DNA of 9,724 nt from Paenibacillus sp. UBA6285. Its GTDB lineage: Bacteria; Bacillota; Bacilli; Paenibacillales; Paenibacillaceae. The DNA lies in assembly GCA_002438345.1 (NCBI GenBank), contig DJUJ01000054.1, positions 17,831 to 27,554 of the forward strand, given 5' to 3'. The notes beneath the pieces were generated by a model. That model made no database searches and was not told the origin of the DNA. It saw only the letters and a program-made list of their open reading frames with translations. The translations under genes and the position numbers were made by a program. This document shows, in pieces, positions 1 through 7,350 of this stretch (the first letter of the stretch is position 1; the number at the start of each line of letters is the position of its first letter).

Positions 1-1
1 C

Positions 2-883
2 CCGGGCTGGCTGTTTGACGATGCACTGACTGAAGGGGCCCTTTCAACGATGCAAATGGATGGTGTTCAGTATGGTATCCCGGTATTGCGGGGCAATCAT
101 CTGGTTGTGTATTACAATCCAGAGATTTACGCTAGTGCGCCGACGACATGGGACGTGTTCGAAGAGGCGGTAGAGAGGCTGTCCGCTCAAGGCATCGTAC
201 CGATTGGAGCAGATTTGCAGCAGGGCTATTGGTTTATTCCGTTCCTTACAGCTTTCGGTGGTTGGCCTGTACAGCATGGAAAGCCGAATATCGTCACCCC
301 TGAAATGAAGCAAGCGCTTGAGTTCATCCGTGATAAAATGGATCAAGGCGTGCTCGTCAGTCTCGACGGCTCCACAGGACTGCTAGAGCAGTTCATTGAC
401 GGTAAGATTGGTGCTATTATTTGTGGAGAGTGGATTTATAACCATCTGGATAAGCAGATGAACAACAGGCTTGCGGTCTGCCAGCTTCCGGTCATAGAAG
501 GCCAGCAATCGCTATCTATGTCTTCTTCTATCGGCCTGATCTACCCGAATCATTCGTTAACGTCGGAGGAGCGGGAAGATATCTTGTCATTCACGCATTT
601 TATGCTGAGTGATGAATGCCAAACCATGTGGACGCTGGGTGTGCAAAGGATTCCGGCTCAGGAAGAGGTGCTGAACCGTCTAGCTGCCTCTGCTACGACT
701 AACAAAAAGATGATATTGTCGCTGTTGGATCACGCACGGCCGATGCCGACTTACCCCTTCATGATCCATGTATGGGAGGCACTAAATGCGGGTCTGACCG
801 AGCTGTCCTTGAGCAGTCCTGAACAAGCATTGAAAAAAATAGAACAGACCATCCAAGCATCCTGGGGCGCATATAAAAGTTAA
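2..883 (+). CDS. Extracellular solute-binding protein of a sugar ABC transporter (5' partial)
   Basis: This is the C-terminal 293 residues of a family 1 periplasmic-type binding protein, which in Gram-positives is a lipid-anchored receptor feeding a carbohydrate ABC importer. The frame is open from base 2, so the start and the lipoprotein signal peptide lie outside the window; about 130 residues are missing compared with a usual length near 420. Family signs are DGVQYGIPV (residues 20-28), the following VVYYNPEIY, and TTWDVFEEAVERL (48-60), which match the conserved ligand-cleft region of maltose-type receptors. Late in the protein, LDHARPMPTYPFMIHVWEAL resembles the usual C-terminal lobe. 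No permease gene follows, so any partners are upstream or elsewhere. The stop codon is 21 bp before the next gene, which suggests cotranscription. The ATG at 50 is internal, not the start. The family is clear; the sugar cannot be told from this part. Confidence 0.88.
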   Translation, partial: PGWLFDDALTEGALSTMQMDGVQYGIPVLRGNHLVVYYNPEIYASAPTTWDVFEEAVERLSAQGIVPIGADLQQGYWFIPFLTAFGGWPVQHGKPNIVTPEMKQALEFIRDKMDQGVLVSLDGSTGLLEQFIDGKIGAIICGEWIYNHLDKQMNNRLAVCQLPVIEGQQSLSMSSSIGLIYPNHSLTSEEREDILSFTHFMLSDECQTMWTLGVQRIPAQEEVLNRLAASATTNKKMILSLLDHARPMPTYPFMIHVWEALNAGLTELSLSSPEQALKKIEQTIQASWGAYKS

Positions 884-904
884 AGAGAGAAGGGGAGAAG
901 ACAA

Positions 905-1564
905 ATGAAAACAACGATATTCAGCCAAATTTCGATTGACGGTAAGCTCACTATGGGAGCTGGTAATTCGAGTAAGGAACTTTTTTCTTTGTTTTCCAGT
1001 GAGGATATGGAATTCATCCATCTATTCCGGGGGAATGTGCAGGGCATTATGGTTGGCAAAAATACAATCCTGACGGACAATCCCTTTCTTACTAATCGGT
1101 ACGAGGAGAATAAAAATCCAATCCGTATCATTCCGACGACCACCTTGGATATTCCGCTGGATAGCAATGTGCTCTCGGATGAGGGGAAGACGATTATTGT
1201 CACCACCGAGAAAGGACGGGATGAAAATAAAATCAGGCAGATCCGGGAAAGAGGGAAGGAGTGCCTCATTTGCGGTGAGGATAAAGTCGATTTCGTGGAG
1301 CTTGAACGTCAGTTGGAGGACAACTTCGGGATTACCAGCTTGATGGTCGAGGGCGGCGGCTTTTTGAACTGGCATATCTTCGATCAGGACATCGTCGATG
1401 AAATAATTCTGATGCAACTCCCAATCATCATAGGCGGTTCCACGAACATTACTTTAGTGGATGGAGACGGGTATCAGCAATTGTGCTTTTCGAAAAAATT
1501 CAAGATTGTAGAAATTCAGCCAAAAGATAATTATACGCTCATGCGCTACAAAAAAGTGATATAA
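905..1564 (+). CDS. RibD C-terminal / dihydrofolate-reductase-like NADPH reductase, stand-alone
   Basis: This 219-residue protein has the fold signature of the reductase half of RibD (5-amino-6-(5-phosphoribosylamino)uracil reductase), a branch of the DHFR superfamily. Seen directly: FSQISIDGKLT near the N-terminus (6-16), the nucleotide-loop motif VGKNTILTDNPFLTNR (50-65, compare VGxxTxxxDxPxLxxR in RibD), VEGGG (148-152) in the VEGG cofactor motif, then DIVDEIILMQLPIIIGG (162-178). The N-terminal deaminase domain of bifunctional RibD is absent, and no other riboflavin gene is in view. A housekeeping riboflavin role is therefore uncertain; many stand-alone relatives are reductases of unknown substrate. 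AGGGGAG at 891-897, 7 bases before the ATG, supports the start. It lies 21 bp after the binding-protein gene and 74 bp before the MATE gene. Superfamily assignment is firm; the substrate is not known. Confidence 0.85.
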   Translation: MKTTIFSQISIDGKLTMGAGNSSKELFSLFSSEDMEFIHLFRGNVQGIMVGKNTILTDNPFLTNRYEENKNPIRIIPTTTLDIPLDSNVLSDEGKTIIVTTEKGRDENKIRQIRERGKECLICGEDKVDFVELERQLEDNFGITSLMVEGGGFLNWHIFDQDIVDEIILMQLPIIIGGSTNITLVDGDGYQQLCFSKKFKIVEIQPKDNYTLMRYKKVI

Positions 1565-1638
1565 CCTCACACTAAGTCATAGACTGCGAATGGCTATGGA
1601 CGCTGTAAAATCGAGAATATGGGGGTTGTGAACGATCC

Positions 1639-3003
1639 ATGTCAGAGAAAGAGAACTTCTACAAAAGTGTGTATAAAATCGCTGTGCCCGTTACGCTTCA
1701 AAGCTTACTGATGGCATTGCTCAATTTGACGGATCAATTGATGGTCGGGCAACTTGGAGATGTGGCGATTGCCTCGGTGGGAATGTCCACCAAAATATAC
1801 GGGATCATCGCGGTTGTCTTGGCCGGTTTATCGACGGGTGTATCCATTTATGCTGCCCAGTTTTGGGGGAATAAAGATTCCAAAAGCGTCTCTCAGGTGC
1901 TGGGTCTCGGACTGATCGTTGGCTTCGCGTTCTCGTTCGTGTTCTCTGCGGCTGTTTTTATCGATTCGCCGCTTTTTCTGAGCATGTTCACGACAGATGC
2001 GAATGTAATAAATGATGGGTACATTTTCCTGCAGATCATGTCGATCGGCTTTGTACCTGTCATGCTCACGATGATGTATTCCGCGATTTTACGCAGTACT
2101 GGCCATGCTAAATGGCCGATGTATGTAAGCTTAATTGCAGTTGGTTTGAATATTATACTGAATTATGTGCTTATTTACGGTCATTTCGGCGCTCCTGAGC
2201 TTGGTCTGAAGGGCGCGGCCATTGCTACCCTTATTTCCAGGGTTTTAGAATGTTTGTTGATCATTGGTGCCGTATACCGGTATCGTTTGCCGGGAGCTGT
2301 TGGGTTAAAGAACTTGTTCATCATTCCTAAACCGCTCATCCGCAAGTTTTTTGGAACGACGTATCCGCTGCTGCTGACTGAGTTGATCTGGGTACTGGGC
2401 GAAACAACATATGCGATCATCTATAGCCGCATGGGAACGATGGAGATGACAGCGATGACCATTACCTTCCCACTGCAAGGGCTTTGCATCGGCTTGTTGT
2501 CCGGTCTGGCTAGTGCAGCCGGGGTATTGGTTGGCAACCGTTTGGGCGCGAACGAAACGGACATCGCACTCGATCATGCGAAAAAGTTCATTCGCCTTGG
2601 CATCATTATCTCTCTGATTGTCGGGGTTATCATTGCGGCAGGCTCGAGGCTGTATGTCTCCGCGTTCAATATCTCCGAGGATGCTAAACAGATGAGTATA
2701 TATATCGTTATCGTGTTCGCTGGATTTCTATGGGTCAAAGTTTCCAATATGATTATAGCAGGCGGCATTCTAAACAGTGGGGGAGACAGCAAGTTCGTGT
2801 TCAGCATGGAATCGACCGCGACGTGGCTGATAGGTGTCCCATCCGGGCTGTTGCTGTCATACGTCTGGAAGCAGCCTGTCTACCTTGTATATCTCGTCAT
2901 ATCGCTTGAGGAGGTTGTCCGCTTTGGCTTCGGTTACGCCCGGATTTACTCCCGGAAGTGGATGAGAAATTTAGTTAACGATTTGGCTGAAAAAGCGATG
3001 TAG
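1639..3003 (+). CDS. MATE family multidrug efflux transporter
   Basis: This 454-residue, very hydrophobic protein has about 12 membrane spans, the normal size for MATE (multi-antimicrobial extrusion) antiporters, which expel drugs or metabolites in exchange for Na+ or H+. The N-terminal half begins with the hallmark helix 1 region: IAVPVTLQSLLMALLNL, then TDQLMVGQLGDVAIASVGMS (residues 31-50, with Asp32). A second MatE repeat runs from about residue 235 (TTYPLLLTELIWVLGETTYAI) and contains GLASAAGVLVGNRLGA near 293-308. The ATG at 1639 has only a G-run (1621-1625) placed 13 bases upstream as a ribosome site, which is weak and may mean low or coupled translation. It is co-directional with the reductase gene 74 bp upstream and ends at a strong terminator. 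Substrate specificity cannot be inferred. Confidence 0.95.
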   Translation: MSEKENFYKSVYKIAVPVTLQSLLMALLNLTDQLMVGQLGDVAIASVGMSTKIYGIIAVVLAGLSTGVSIYAAQFWGNKDSKSVSQVLGLGLIVGFAFSFVFSAAVFIDSPLFLSMFTTDANVINDGYIFLQIMSIGFVPVMLTMMYSAILRSTGHAKWPMYVSLIAVGLNIILNYVLIYGHFGAPELGLKGAAIATLISRVLECLLIIGAVYRYRLPGAVGLKNLFIIPKPLIRKFFGTTYPLLLTELIWVLGETTYAIIYSRMGTMEMTAMTITFPLQGLCIGLLSGLASAAGVLVGNRLGANETDIALDHAKKFIRLGIIISLIVGVIIAAGSRLYVSAFNISEDAKQMSIYIVIVFAGFLWVKVSNMIIAGGILNSGGDSKFVFSMESTATWLIGVPSGLLLSYVWKQPVYLVYLVISLEEVVRFGFGYARIYSRKWMRNLVNDLAEKAM

Positions 3004-3044
3004 AAATCAAAGTTAGTCACATTCGACTTGATTGGATCGCCCAA

Positions 3045-3090
3045 GGCTCCCGTGTATTCCCGCCTATGGGGATATTACGGGAGTCTTTTT
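3045..3090 (+). terminator. Rho-independent terminator after the MATE gene
   Basis: A two-tier hairpin. The outer stem pairs 3045-3053 with 3077-3085 (core CTCCCGT/ACGGGAG). The inner stem pairs 3055-3061 with 3068-3074 (TATTCCC/GGGGATA, one G-T pair) around the loop GCCTAT. A run of five T (3086-3090) follows directly. It sits 41 bp past the MATE stop and separates that transcript from the membrane-protein gene. Confidence 0.88.
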
Positions 3091-3173
3091 GTAACTAATG
3101 ATATGATTGTCGTATGGGGTGACTTTGAACTGGTGATAATTAATTAAACGAGTCTAGTCAGAAAGGAACTGCT

Positions 3174-3758
3174 ATGCAAGAGACTTCTAGAAACCATAGG
3201 TTCAATTATTTTTTTGAATTGATTCTCTACATCATATGCGGAGTATCGATTATTTATTTTGGCATGACTGGGAATTATGGCAAGACATTTCAAGCAATTC
3301 TTATCATTTTCGTCCTGTTACTCTTTAGGGGCTTAATCACATGGACCAAAAGCGAGCTGCCTCCCGCACTGCGATTCTCGGTGCTGGTCTTTATCACGAT
3401 TACGATGATGCTCGCCAATTTATTCAGTTTGTATGGTGTCATCCCTTATTTAGACAAGATTGAACATCTGCTGTCTGGCGTTATTTTATTCTTCATAGGA
3501 CAATTCATCTTGATCAAGATGGCGAAGCGTAAAAGACTGGGAGGTCTGCCTTCCAACATCATCGTCTGGTTCGCTTTCTTTTTTGCTGTTGCAATGGCTG
3601 GAATGTGGGAGATTTATGAGTTTACGGTGGATCATCTATTTGGGCTTAATTCGCAAAATGGTAGTTTGACCGACACGATGATTGATATGATCTGCGGAAC
3701 ATTGAGCGCTCTCGTCGCTTCCTTCTATTTATTCGTAAAAGCACGCAGAAAAACGTAG
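3174..3758 (+). CDS. Six-helix integral membrane protein, DUF2238/YjdF-like
   Basis: This 194-residue protein has about six hydrophobic spans, near residues 13-30, 40-56, 68-88, 99-116, 128-145 and 172-187. The start at ATG 3174 is supported by AAAGGA at 3162-3167, six bases upstream. The second half carries polar residues close to or inside membrane spans: DKIEHLLSG (94-102), GMWEIYEFTVDHLFG (143-157) and SLTDTMIDMICGTLSAL (164-180). The pattern DxxxH, WExxE, DTxxD resembles the DUF2238 (E. coli YjdF-like) membrane proteins; that assignment comes from memory of the family pattern, not a search. Such acid/His residues could bind a metal or form a catalytic centre, but no function is established. 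It is transcribed apart from the MATE gene and converges on the histidine kinase gene with only 12 bp between stop codons. Confidence 0.8.
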   Translation: MQETSRNHRFNYFFELILYIICGVSIIYFGMTGNYGKTFQAILIIFVLLLFRGLITWTKSELPPALRFSVLVFITITMMLANLFSLYGVIPYLDKIEHLLSGVILFFIGQFILIKMAKRKRLGGLPSNIIVWFAFFFAVAMAGMWEIYEFTVDHLFGLNSQNGSLTDTMIDMICGTLSALVASFYLFVKARRKT

Positions 3759-3770
3759 ATTTGATCAACG

Positions 3771-5195
3771 TTAATTCTCACGGTCACTAGGGGGCTTCTT
3801 AGGAATTCTTATCTGAAAAATGGTTTCCGTCACTGCTACGTCCAGCAATCGCACGCTGCCATGGTGCAATTCTGCGATTTCCTTGACGATTGAGAGCCCG
3901 ATGCCGAGCCCTTCGCCCTTTCTGCCACCGTCGGCCCGGTAGAATCGCTCGAAGATACGCTCACGATCTTTCAGTGCGATGCCTTTGCCCCGGTTTTTGA
4001 CCGTGAGAACCACTTCCTCTTGTTCCTCCGTCAGTCCAACTCCCAGATAATGTCCCTCTTCACCGTAACGAACGGCATTGTCCAGCAAGTTGCGCAAAGC
4101 GCGTTCGATCAGCGGTGCGTCGATCATGACCTCAATATCCGTATCTTGGATGTCTGCTTCCAACACGACGTTCTTATCGTCCAGGAATAAGAGGTACTCG
4201 GCTGCGATCTTTCGCATTAATTCCGAAAGGTTATGCGGAGCGAGCTGAAGCCAAAGTACATGCTCTTCTTGACGGGTAATGTCGAGTAACTGATCAAGCA
4301 GCTTATCCATGTAGCGAGACCGCTGCAGGATGATTTTGGCCCCGGACTGAAGCTCGTTCTCATTCTTGTACGCACCGGTTCGGATCATCTCGGCATAACC
4401 CAAAATCATAGTTAACGGTGTTCGCAAATCGTGGGACAGGTCCGATAAGAGCAGTCTTCGACGATTTTCTAACTGTTCAATTTGGGCAGACTGGCTCTGG
4501 ATACGCTTTGCCATTGAATTGTAGTGATGGGTCAGTTGCGCAATCTCGTCCCTCGACTTATCCTCCAGCACGATGACATCGCTTCGGATTCCGACTTGGT
4601 TCAGCGCGGTGTTCAGTTTTGTAATGCGTCGATCGGTGGAGGAGAAAAACCATAAGGAAAGAAGATAAGGCAGTAACAACGCCAGCAATAGAGGCAAGAT
4701 GAATGTTAGTAGAGCTTTATACGTTCGCAGAAAAAAATATATTTGTCCTGAGGTCATGTCTTCGCTGGATAAACTCAATAGCATGTAATAGGACCGATGG
4801 TCATGGGCAACGGAATAAGTGAGTGTGATCGGAGTATCCTCACCCCAAAGATTATTTGGCATATGGTCAACACGGTCGGCTAATTTGTGGAAGTCGTAGG
4901 AATTATTCTCGCCGGCGGTATCATAGAGCGTCGACCCGTCTTCAGCCAGCCACTCTAGGCGGATCTTGGAATACGGGCGTAGCACTTCTTCCAGAATGGG
5001 CTGAACTTCTGGCCCCGAGTAGGCGTCGTGCCGTTCTATAGCCGTAAGTGCTTCTTGTGAGATGGCGTTTAACGTCTTCAGATCATACCCCGGAGTCCAA
5101 AGCTTCCCGGTCATTAGGGTAATCGTAATAAACAAGACGATGCTTCCTGCGGCACTGGACAGCATCATCAGCCATAGCTTAGTTCGTCTCTTCAT
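3771..5195 (-). CDS. Membrane sensor histidine kinase with HAMP domain
   Basis: This 474-residue kinase senses an unknown signal and phosphorylates the regulator encoded just upstream. In order: TM1 (about 8-29), an extracytoplasmic sensor region of about 130 residues (30-160), TM2 (about 161-184), HAMP (about 185-240), then HisKA with the phospho-acceptor His255 in SDLSHDLRTPLTMILGYAEM. The ATPase domain shows the N box RALRNLLDNAVRYG (365-378, Asn373), the G1 box NRGKGI (401-406), the F box IFERFYRADGG (414-424) and the G2 box GEGLGIGLSI (427-436). The first G1 residue is Asn where Asp is usual; several VanS/BaeS-type kinases share this, so activity is still expected. Its ATG overlaps the regulator's stop as ATGA (5192-5195), and AGGTGA lies six bases upstream inside the regulator gene, so translation is probably coupled. 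The stimulus and target genes cannot be deduced. Confidence 0.95.
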   Translation of the reverse strand: MKRRTKLWLMMLSSAAGSIVLFITITLMTGKLWTPGYDLKTLNAISQEALTAIERHDAYSGPEVQPILEEVLRPYSKIRLEWLAEDGSTLYDTAGENNSYDFHKLADRVDHMPNNLWGEDTPITLTYSVAHDHRSYYMLLSLSSEDMTSGQIYFFLRTYKALLTFILPLLLALLLPYLLSLWFFSSTDRRITKLNTALNQVGIRSDVIVLEDKSRDEIAQLTHHYNSMAKRIQSQSAQIEQLENRRRLLLSDLSHDLRTPLTMILGYAEMIRTGAYKNENELQSGAKIILQRSRYMDKLLDQLLDITRQEEHVLWLQLAPHNLSELMRKIAAEYLLFLDDKNVVLEADIQDTDIEVMIDAPLIERALRNLLDNAVRYGEEGHYLGVGLTEEQEEVVLTVKNRGKGIALKDRERIFERFYRADGGRKGEGLGIGLSIVKEIAELHHGSVRLLDVAVTETIFQIRIPKKPPSDREN

Positions 5196-5881
5196 CGTCC
5201 GTCACCTGAGAGGCGATAGCCGATGCCGCGAATGGTATGAAGATGGGATTGGGATCCGGGTGCGCTTTCAAGTATTTTTCGGATGCGGCTGATGAAGACG
5301 CTGAGGTTGTTGGCGTCATAGTTTTCATGCTGCCAGACTTGTTTATAGATTTCTCCTTTTGTTAGTACGCGATCAGGATTGAGCATGAACACTTGCAGTA
5401 GCTGGCATTCGACTGGAGTCAGTCCATGCTGCTGCCCATCATTATGTAGTATGTAATTGTCGATATCCAGAACAAGTTTATTCAATTGAATAACATTGGG
5501 CCGGTTGGATGTCTCGGGATGGCGCCTGCGAAGATGGGCCTGTATCCGCGCTAGCAGTTCCATTGGACTGAAAGGCTTGGTCATGTAATCATCGGCTCCC
5601 AGTCCAAGCGCGTCGATGGTGTCCTCCACCTCTCTTCTCGCGCTAAGCGCAATGACCAGCGTTTCCGGACGATGTCCCCGCAAGTAGCGTAGAACTTCGA
5701 AACCGTTACCGTCGTCCATCATGATGTCCAGAACGATCAGTGAGAAAGGCTGCGCTTGCAGCTGTAAGATCGCTTGCCGCCCAGACTCCGCTTCGGCGAT
5801 GTCCCATCCCGCGCGTTCCAGATGTAAGCGAATAAGCTCACGAATGTCGGGTTCATCATCGACGATCAGAATCCGATCCAT
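5192..5881 (-). CDS. OmpR/PhoB-family response regulator
   Basis: A receiver plus winged-helix DNA-binding regulator of 229 residues. With Met1 at 5881, the receiver begins MDRILIVDDEPDIREL. The acidic pair is Asp8/Asp9, the phosphorylation site is Asp52 in LIVLDIMMDDGNGFEVL, and the switch residues are Ser80 (LSA) and Lys102 (TKPF). The C-terminal output domain (about 130-227) shows LTPVECQLLQVFMLNPDRVL, ISRIRKIL and HTIRGIGYRL, typical of OmpR-type domains. The frame also has an ATG at 5899 (six extra residues), but no ribosome site precedes it. The start at 5881 has GGAG 12 bases upstream and matches the usual family N-terminus, so it is preferred with moderate certainty. It is the first gene of a two-gene operon with the histidine kinase. 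No target promoter is recognisable nearby. Confidence 0.95.
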   Translation of the reverse strand: MDRILIVDDEPDIRELIRLHLERAGWDIAEAESGRQAILQLQAQPFSLIVLDIMMDDGNGFEVLRYLRGHRPETLVIALSARREVEDTIDALGLGADDYMTKPFSPMELLARIQAHLRRRHPETSNRPNVIQLNKLVLDIDNYILHNDGQQHGLTPVECQLLQVFMLNPDRVLTKGEIYKQVWQHENYDANNLSVFISRIRKILESAPGSQSHLHTIRGIGYRLSGDGR

Positions 5882-5922
5882 GGTTTCATCACTCTCCATT
5901 TTTTGTTAACTTCGCTTTCATT

Positions 5923-5931
5923 ATTATAGCA
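5923..5931 (-). promoter_or_regulatory. Extended -10 promoter of the response regulator-kinase operon
   Basis: Read on the minus strand, 5931 to 5923 is TGCTATAAT: a perfect -10 hexamer with the TGn extension. A good -35 hexamer is not seen at 17 bp, which suits an extended -10 promoter. Transcription would start near 5916, about 17 bases before the ATG at 5899 and 35 before the preferred ATG at 5881. The element lies next to the left edge of the glycosyltransferase remnant. Confidence 0.65.
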
Positions 5932-5961
5932 AGATTAGATGAAATTAGGATACGAATATCG

Positions 5962-6448
5962 ACTGGGGATTTTGACCTGATTTACATTTCAATGGGTACG
6001 GTCTTCAACCAAGCAAGTGATTTCTATAAGCTTTGTTTTGAGACATTTGGGAATACGGATCATACGATGGTTATGTCCATTGGGAACAAAGTGCAAATTC
6101 ATGATTTAGGAGAAATTCCTCACAACTTCATCGTTGAAAATTATGTTCCACAGACGGATATATTACAGTACGCATGAAGGTCTCTACTACGGGGTTCCGC
6201 TAATTGTAATCCCACAAAGCGCGGATCAGCCGATCATTGCGGAGCAAGTCGTCAATATTGGAGCGGGCATTAAATTATAAATGCAAGGATTAACTGCAAC
6301 TGGACTTCGTGAAACTGTAGAGCGTGTGCTCACCCTTCCGTCATTCCAAAAATCTGTTGCAACGATTAGAGATTCTTTTCGAACATCCGGTGGGTATCAT
6401 CAAGCTGTTGATGAGATTTTCGAAATGAAGAGTCAATATTTTGGTTAG
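5962..6448 (+). pseudogene. Remnant of a GT1 (YjiC/macrolide-type) UDP-glycosyltransferase
   Basis: The translation reads as the C-terminal donor-binding half of a GT1 glycosyltransferase (YjiC/OleD-like enzymes that glucosylate macrolides and other small molecules) with several lesions. First, the N-terminal acceptor half is absent; similarity begins near TGDFDLIYISMGTVFNQ (5962 on). Second, frame 2 of the fragment joins LQYA (ending 6174) directly to HEGLYYGVPLIVIPQSADQP (from 6173 in another frame). The roughly 12 residues carrying the family's THGGMNS donor motif are lost, along with the frame, leaving TGA at 6175-6177. Third, TAA at 6278-6280 lies between GAGIKL and MQGLTA, where family members usually have a residue such as Gln (CAA to TAA would do). 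The rest, MQGLTATGLRETVERV to the stop at 6446-6448, is intact. No start site or ribosome site is seen, and it is surely non-functional. The left edge is approximate. Confidence 0.88.
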
Positions 6449-6452
6449 TGTG

Positions 6453-6480
6453 CATGGCCATCCGTTGAAGGATGGCCATG
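6453..6480. repeat. Perfect 11-bp inverted repeat between convergent genes
   Basis: CATGGCCATCC (6453-6463) pairs perfectly with GGATGGCCATG (6470-6480) around the loop GTTGAA. It lies just past the end of the glycosyltransferase remnant and 26 bp past the SDR stop on the other strand. Neither side has a T-run, so it may be a weak bidirectional terminator or an mRNA 3'-end stabiliser rather than a classical Rho-independent terminator. Confidence 0.6.
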
Positions 6481-6506
6481 TTCATAACTTACCTTACTAG
6501 ATAAGC

Positions 6507-7265
6507 CTATCGCGTGCTCACCACATAATTAAAAATAGCATCTCTCAACTCAAACTCGTACGTCAAACCATTCACAATCCCCACCACATGATTACTGTCA
6601 TACAGATCAAGCATGAAGCCAGCCATTTCCTTCGCGGTATGGAATTTCGGCACAGCACCGTGATATTCGAAATCCGTGATATCAAAAGCACGCTTCGCGA
6701 ATTCTGTTTCTGTTGCGGCAGGTGCCAACACTTTAGCTTGCATAAGTGCACCTTGACTCTTTAACTCATGAGATAGACCTTCAGTAAATGCACTCACATA
6801 AAACTTGGTCGCGCAGTACGTTATGGCATTGCCCACAATCGTATAGCCGCCACCAGATGAAACGTTAATTAATTGTGTTCCTTCAACATTGGAGTAGTCA
6901 CGAACGAAAAGAGAGGAGAGTATGGTTAATGCTTCTATGTTTAGGTGTAGCATTGTAGTTATTTTATTTAGATCTTGCTCGGCCACTGAATCAAAGTTCC
7001 CAAATCCAGCATTGTTGATCCAGGATTCGATGGGGTACCCTTGCAGGCTTTCGTAAAGCGAATAAGCATTCTCGATAACGGATAAGTCAGTCGTTTGAAT
7101 GACAACCTCTACATCAGGTTGAATACGAGCGATTTCAGACTGTAATTCCTCCAGCTGTTCCTTTCTACGTGCAATCAGAATTAAGTTTTTTCCACGAGCG
7201 GCAAAAGCTAGAGCAGTTTCATAACCTATCCCTGAACTAGCGCCGGTAATTACAGTGTATTTCAT
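6507..7265 (-). CDS. Short-chain dehydrogenase/reductase (classical SDR)
   Basis: An intact 252-residue NAD(P)-dependent oxidoreductase of normal SDR length, probably cytosolic. Motifs seen: TGASSGIG (7-14) for the Rossmann cofactor loop, Arg33/Arg34 after the second strand (IARR), which favours NADP(H), NNAG (84-87), Asn109, and the catalytic Ser137 (NVSSGGG), Tyr150 and Lys154 (YCATK). The frame extends upstream to 7430, but the extra 55 residues are unlike an SDR and cross the promoter. ATG 7265 has a perfect AGGAGG (7278-7273) seven bases upstream, so that start is chosen. It is transcribed divergently from the merR-type gene and shares its operator region, so it is very likely the regulator's main target. 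The right-hand neighbour makes a role in detoxifying a carbonyl compound possible, but the substrate is not known. Confidence 0.93.
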   Translation of the reverse strand: MKYTVITGASSGIGYETALAFAARGKNLILIARRKEQLEELQSEIARIQPDVEVVIQTTDLSVIENAYSLYESLQGYPIESWINNAGFGNFDSVAEQDLNKITTMLHLNIEALTILSSLFVRDYSNVEGTQLINVSSGGGYTIVGNAITYCATKFYVSAFTEGLSHELKSQGALMQAKVLAPAATETEFAKRAFDITDFEYHGAVPKFHTAKEMAGFMLDLYDSNHVVGIVNGLTYEFELRDAIFNYVVSTR

Positions 7266-7272
7266 GTCATTT

Positions 7273-7278
7273 CCTCCT
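7273..7278 (-). promoter_or_regulatory. Ribosome binding site deciding the SDR start
   Basis: On the minus strand this is a perfect AGGAGG seven bases before ATG 7265. It fixes the SDR start and rules out the longer reading to 7430. Confidence 0.9.
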
Positions 7279-7319
7279 ATTTTTTCTACGAGAATGTAAT
7301 TCGATCCTACAGCGATTTG

Positions 7320-7350
7320 ATTATATAGGTTAGAGTTTACTCTAAGGCAA
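7320..7350 (-). promoter_or_regulatory. MerR-type promoter of the SDR gene (19-bp spacer)
   Basis: On the minus strand the -35 is TTGCCT (7350-7345) and the -10 is TATAAT (7325-7320), separated by exactly 19 bp. Known MerR-family target promoters have such over-long 19-20 bp spacers, which the bound regulator untwists to let RNA polymerase start. The dyad operator fills most of the spacer. Predicted transcription start is near 7313, giving a leader of about 48 bases to the SDR ATG. Confidence 0.85.
7330..7345. promoter_or_regulatory. MerR-type operator (7-2-7 perfect dyad)
   Basis: TTAGAGT (7330-7336), TT, ACTCTAA (7339-7345) is a perfect inverted repeat. It lies between the -35 and -10 of the SDR promoter and also covers the -35 of the merR promoter. 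It closely resembles operators of AdhR/NmlR-type MerR proteins (CTTAGAGT-like half-sites). It is the expected binding site of the regulator at 7405-7776. Confidence 0.85.

Noticed and set aside
782..1417. Minus-strand open frames opposite the reductase gene
   Set aside because: They lie antisense to a gene with clear RibD-C motifs, have no recognisable domains and mirror its codon pattern.
1576..1601. Hairpin GTCATAG ... CTATGGAC between reductase and MATE genes
   Set aside because: Seven pairs with a bulge, an 11-base loop and no T-run; too weak to call a terminator or riboswitch.
2181..2807. Minus-strand open frames inside the MATE gene
   Set aside because: These are shadows of a strongly supported transporter gene.
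4856..5292. Plus-strand open frames opposite the kinase and regulator
   Set aside because: The kinase and response regulator have complete motif sets on the minus strand; the plus-strand frames show no domain.
5992..6177. Short intact gene of 61 residues starting at ATG 5992
   Set aside because: The ATG is the internal Met of the GT1 motif ISMGTVFN, no ribosome site precedes it, and the frame ends at a deletion-made stop.
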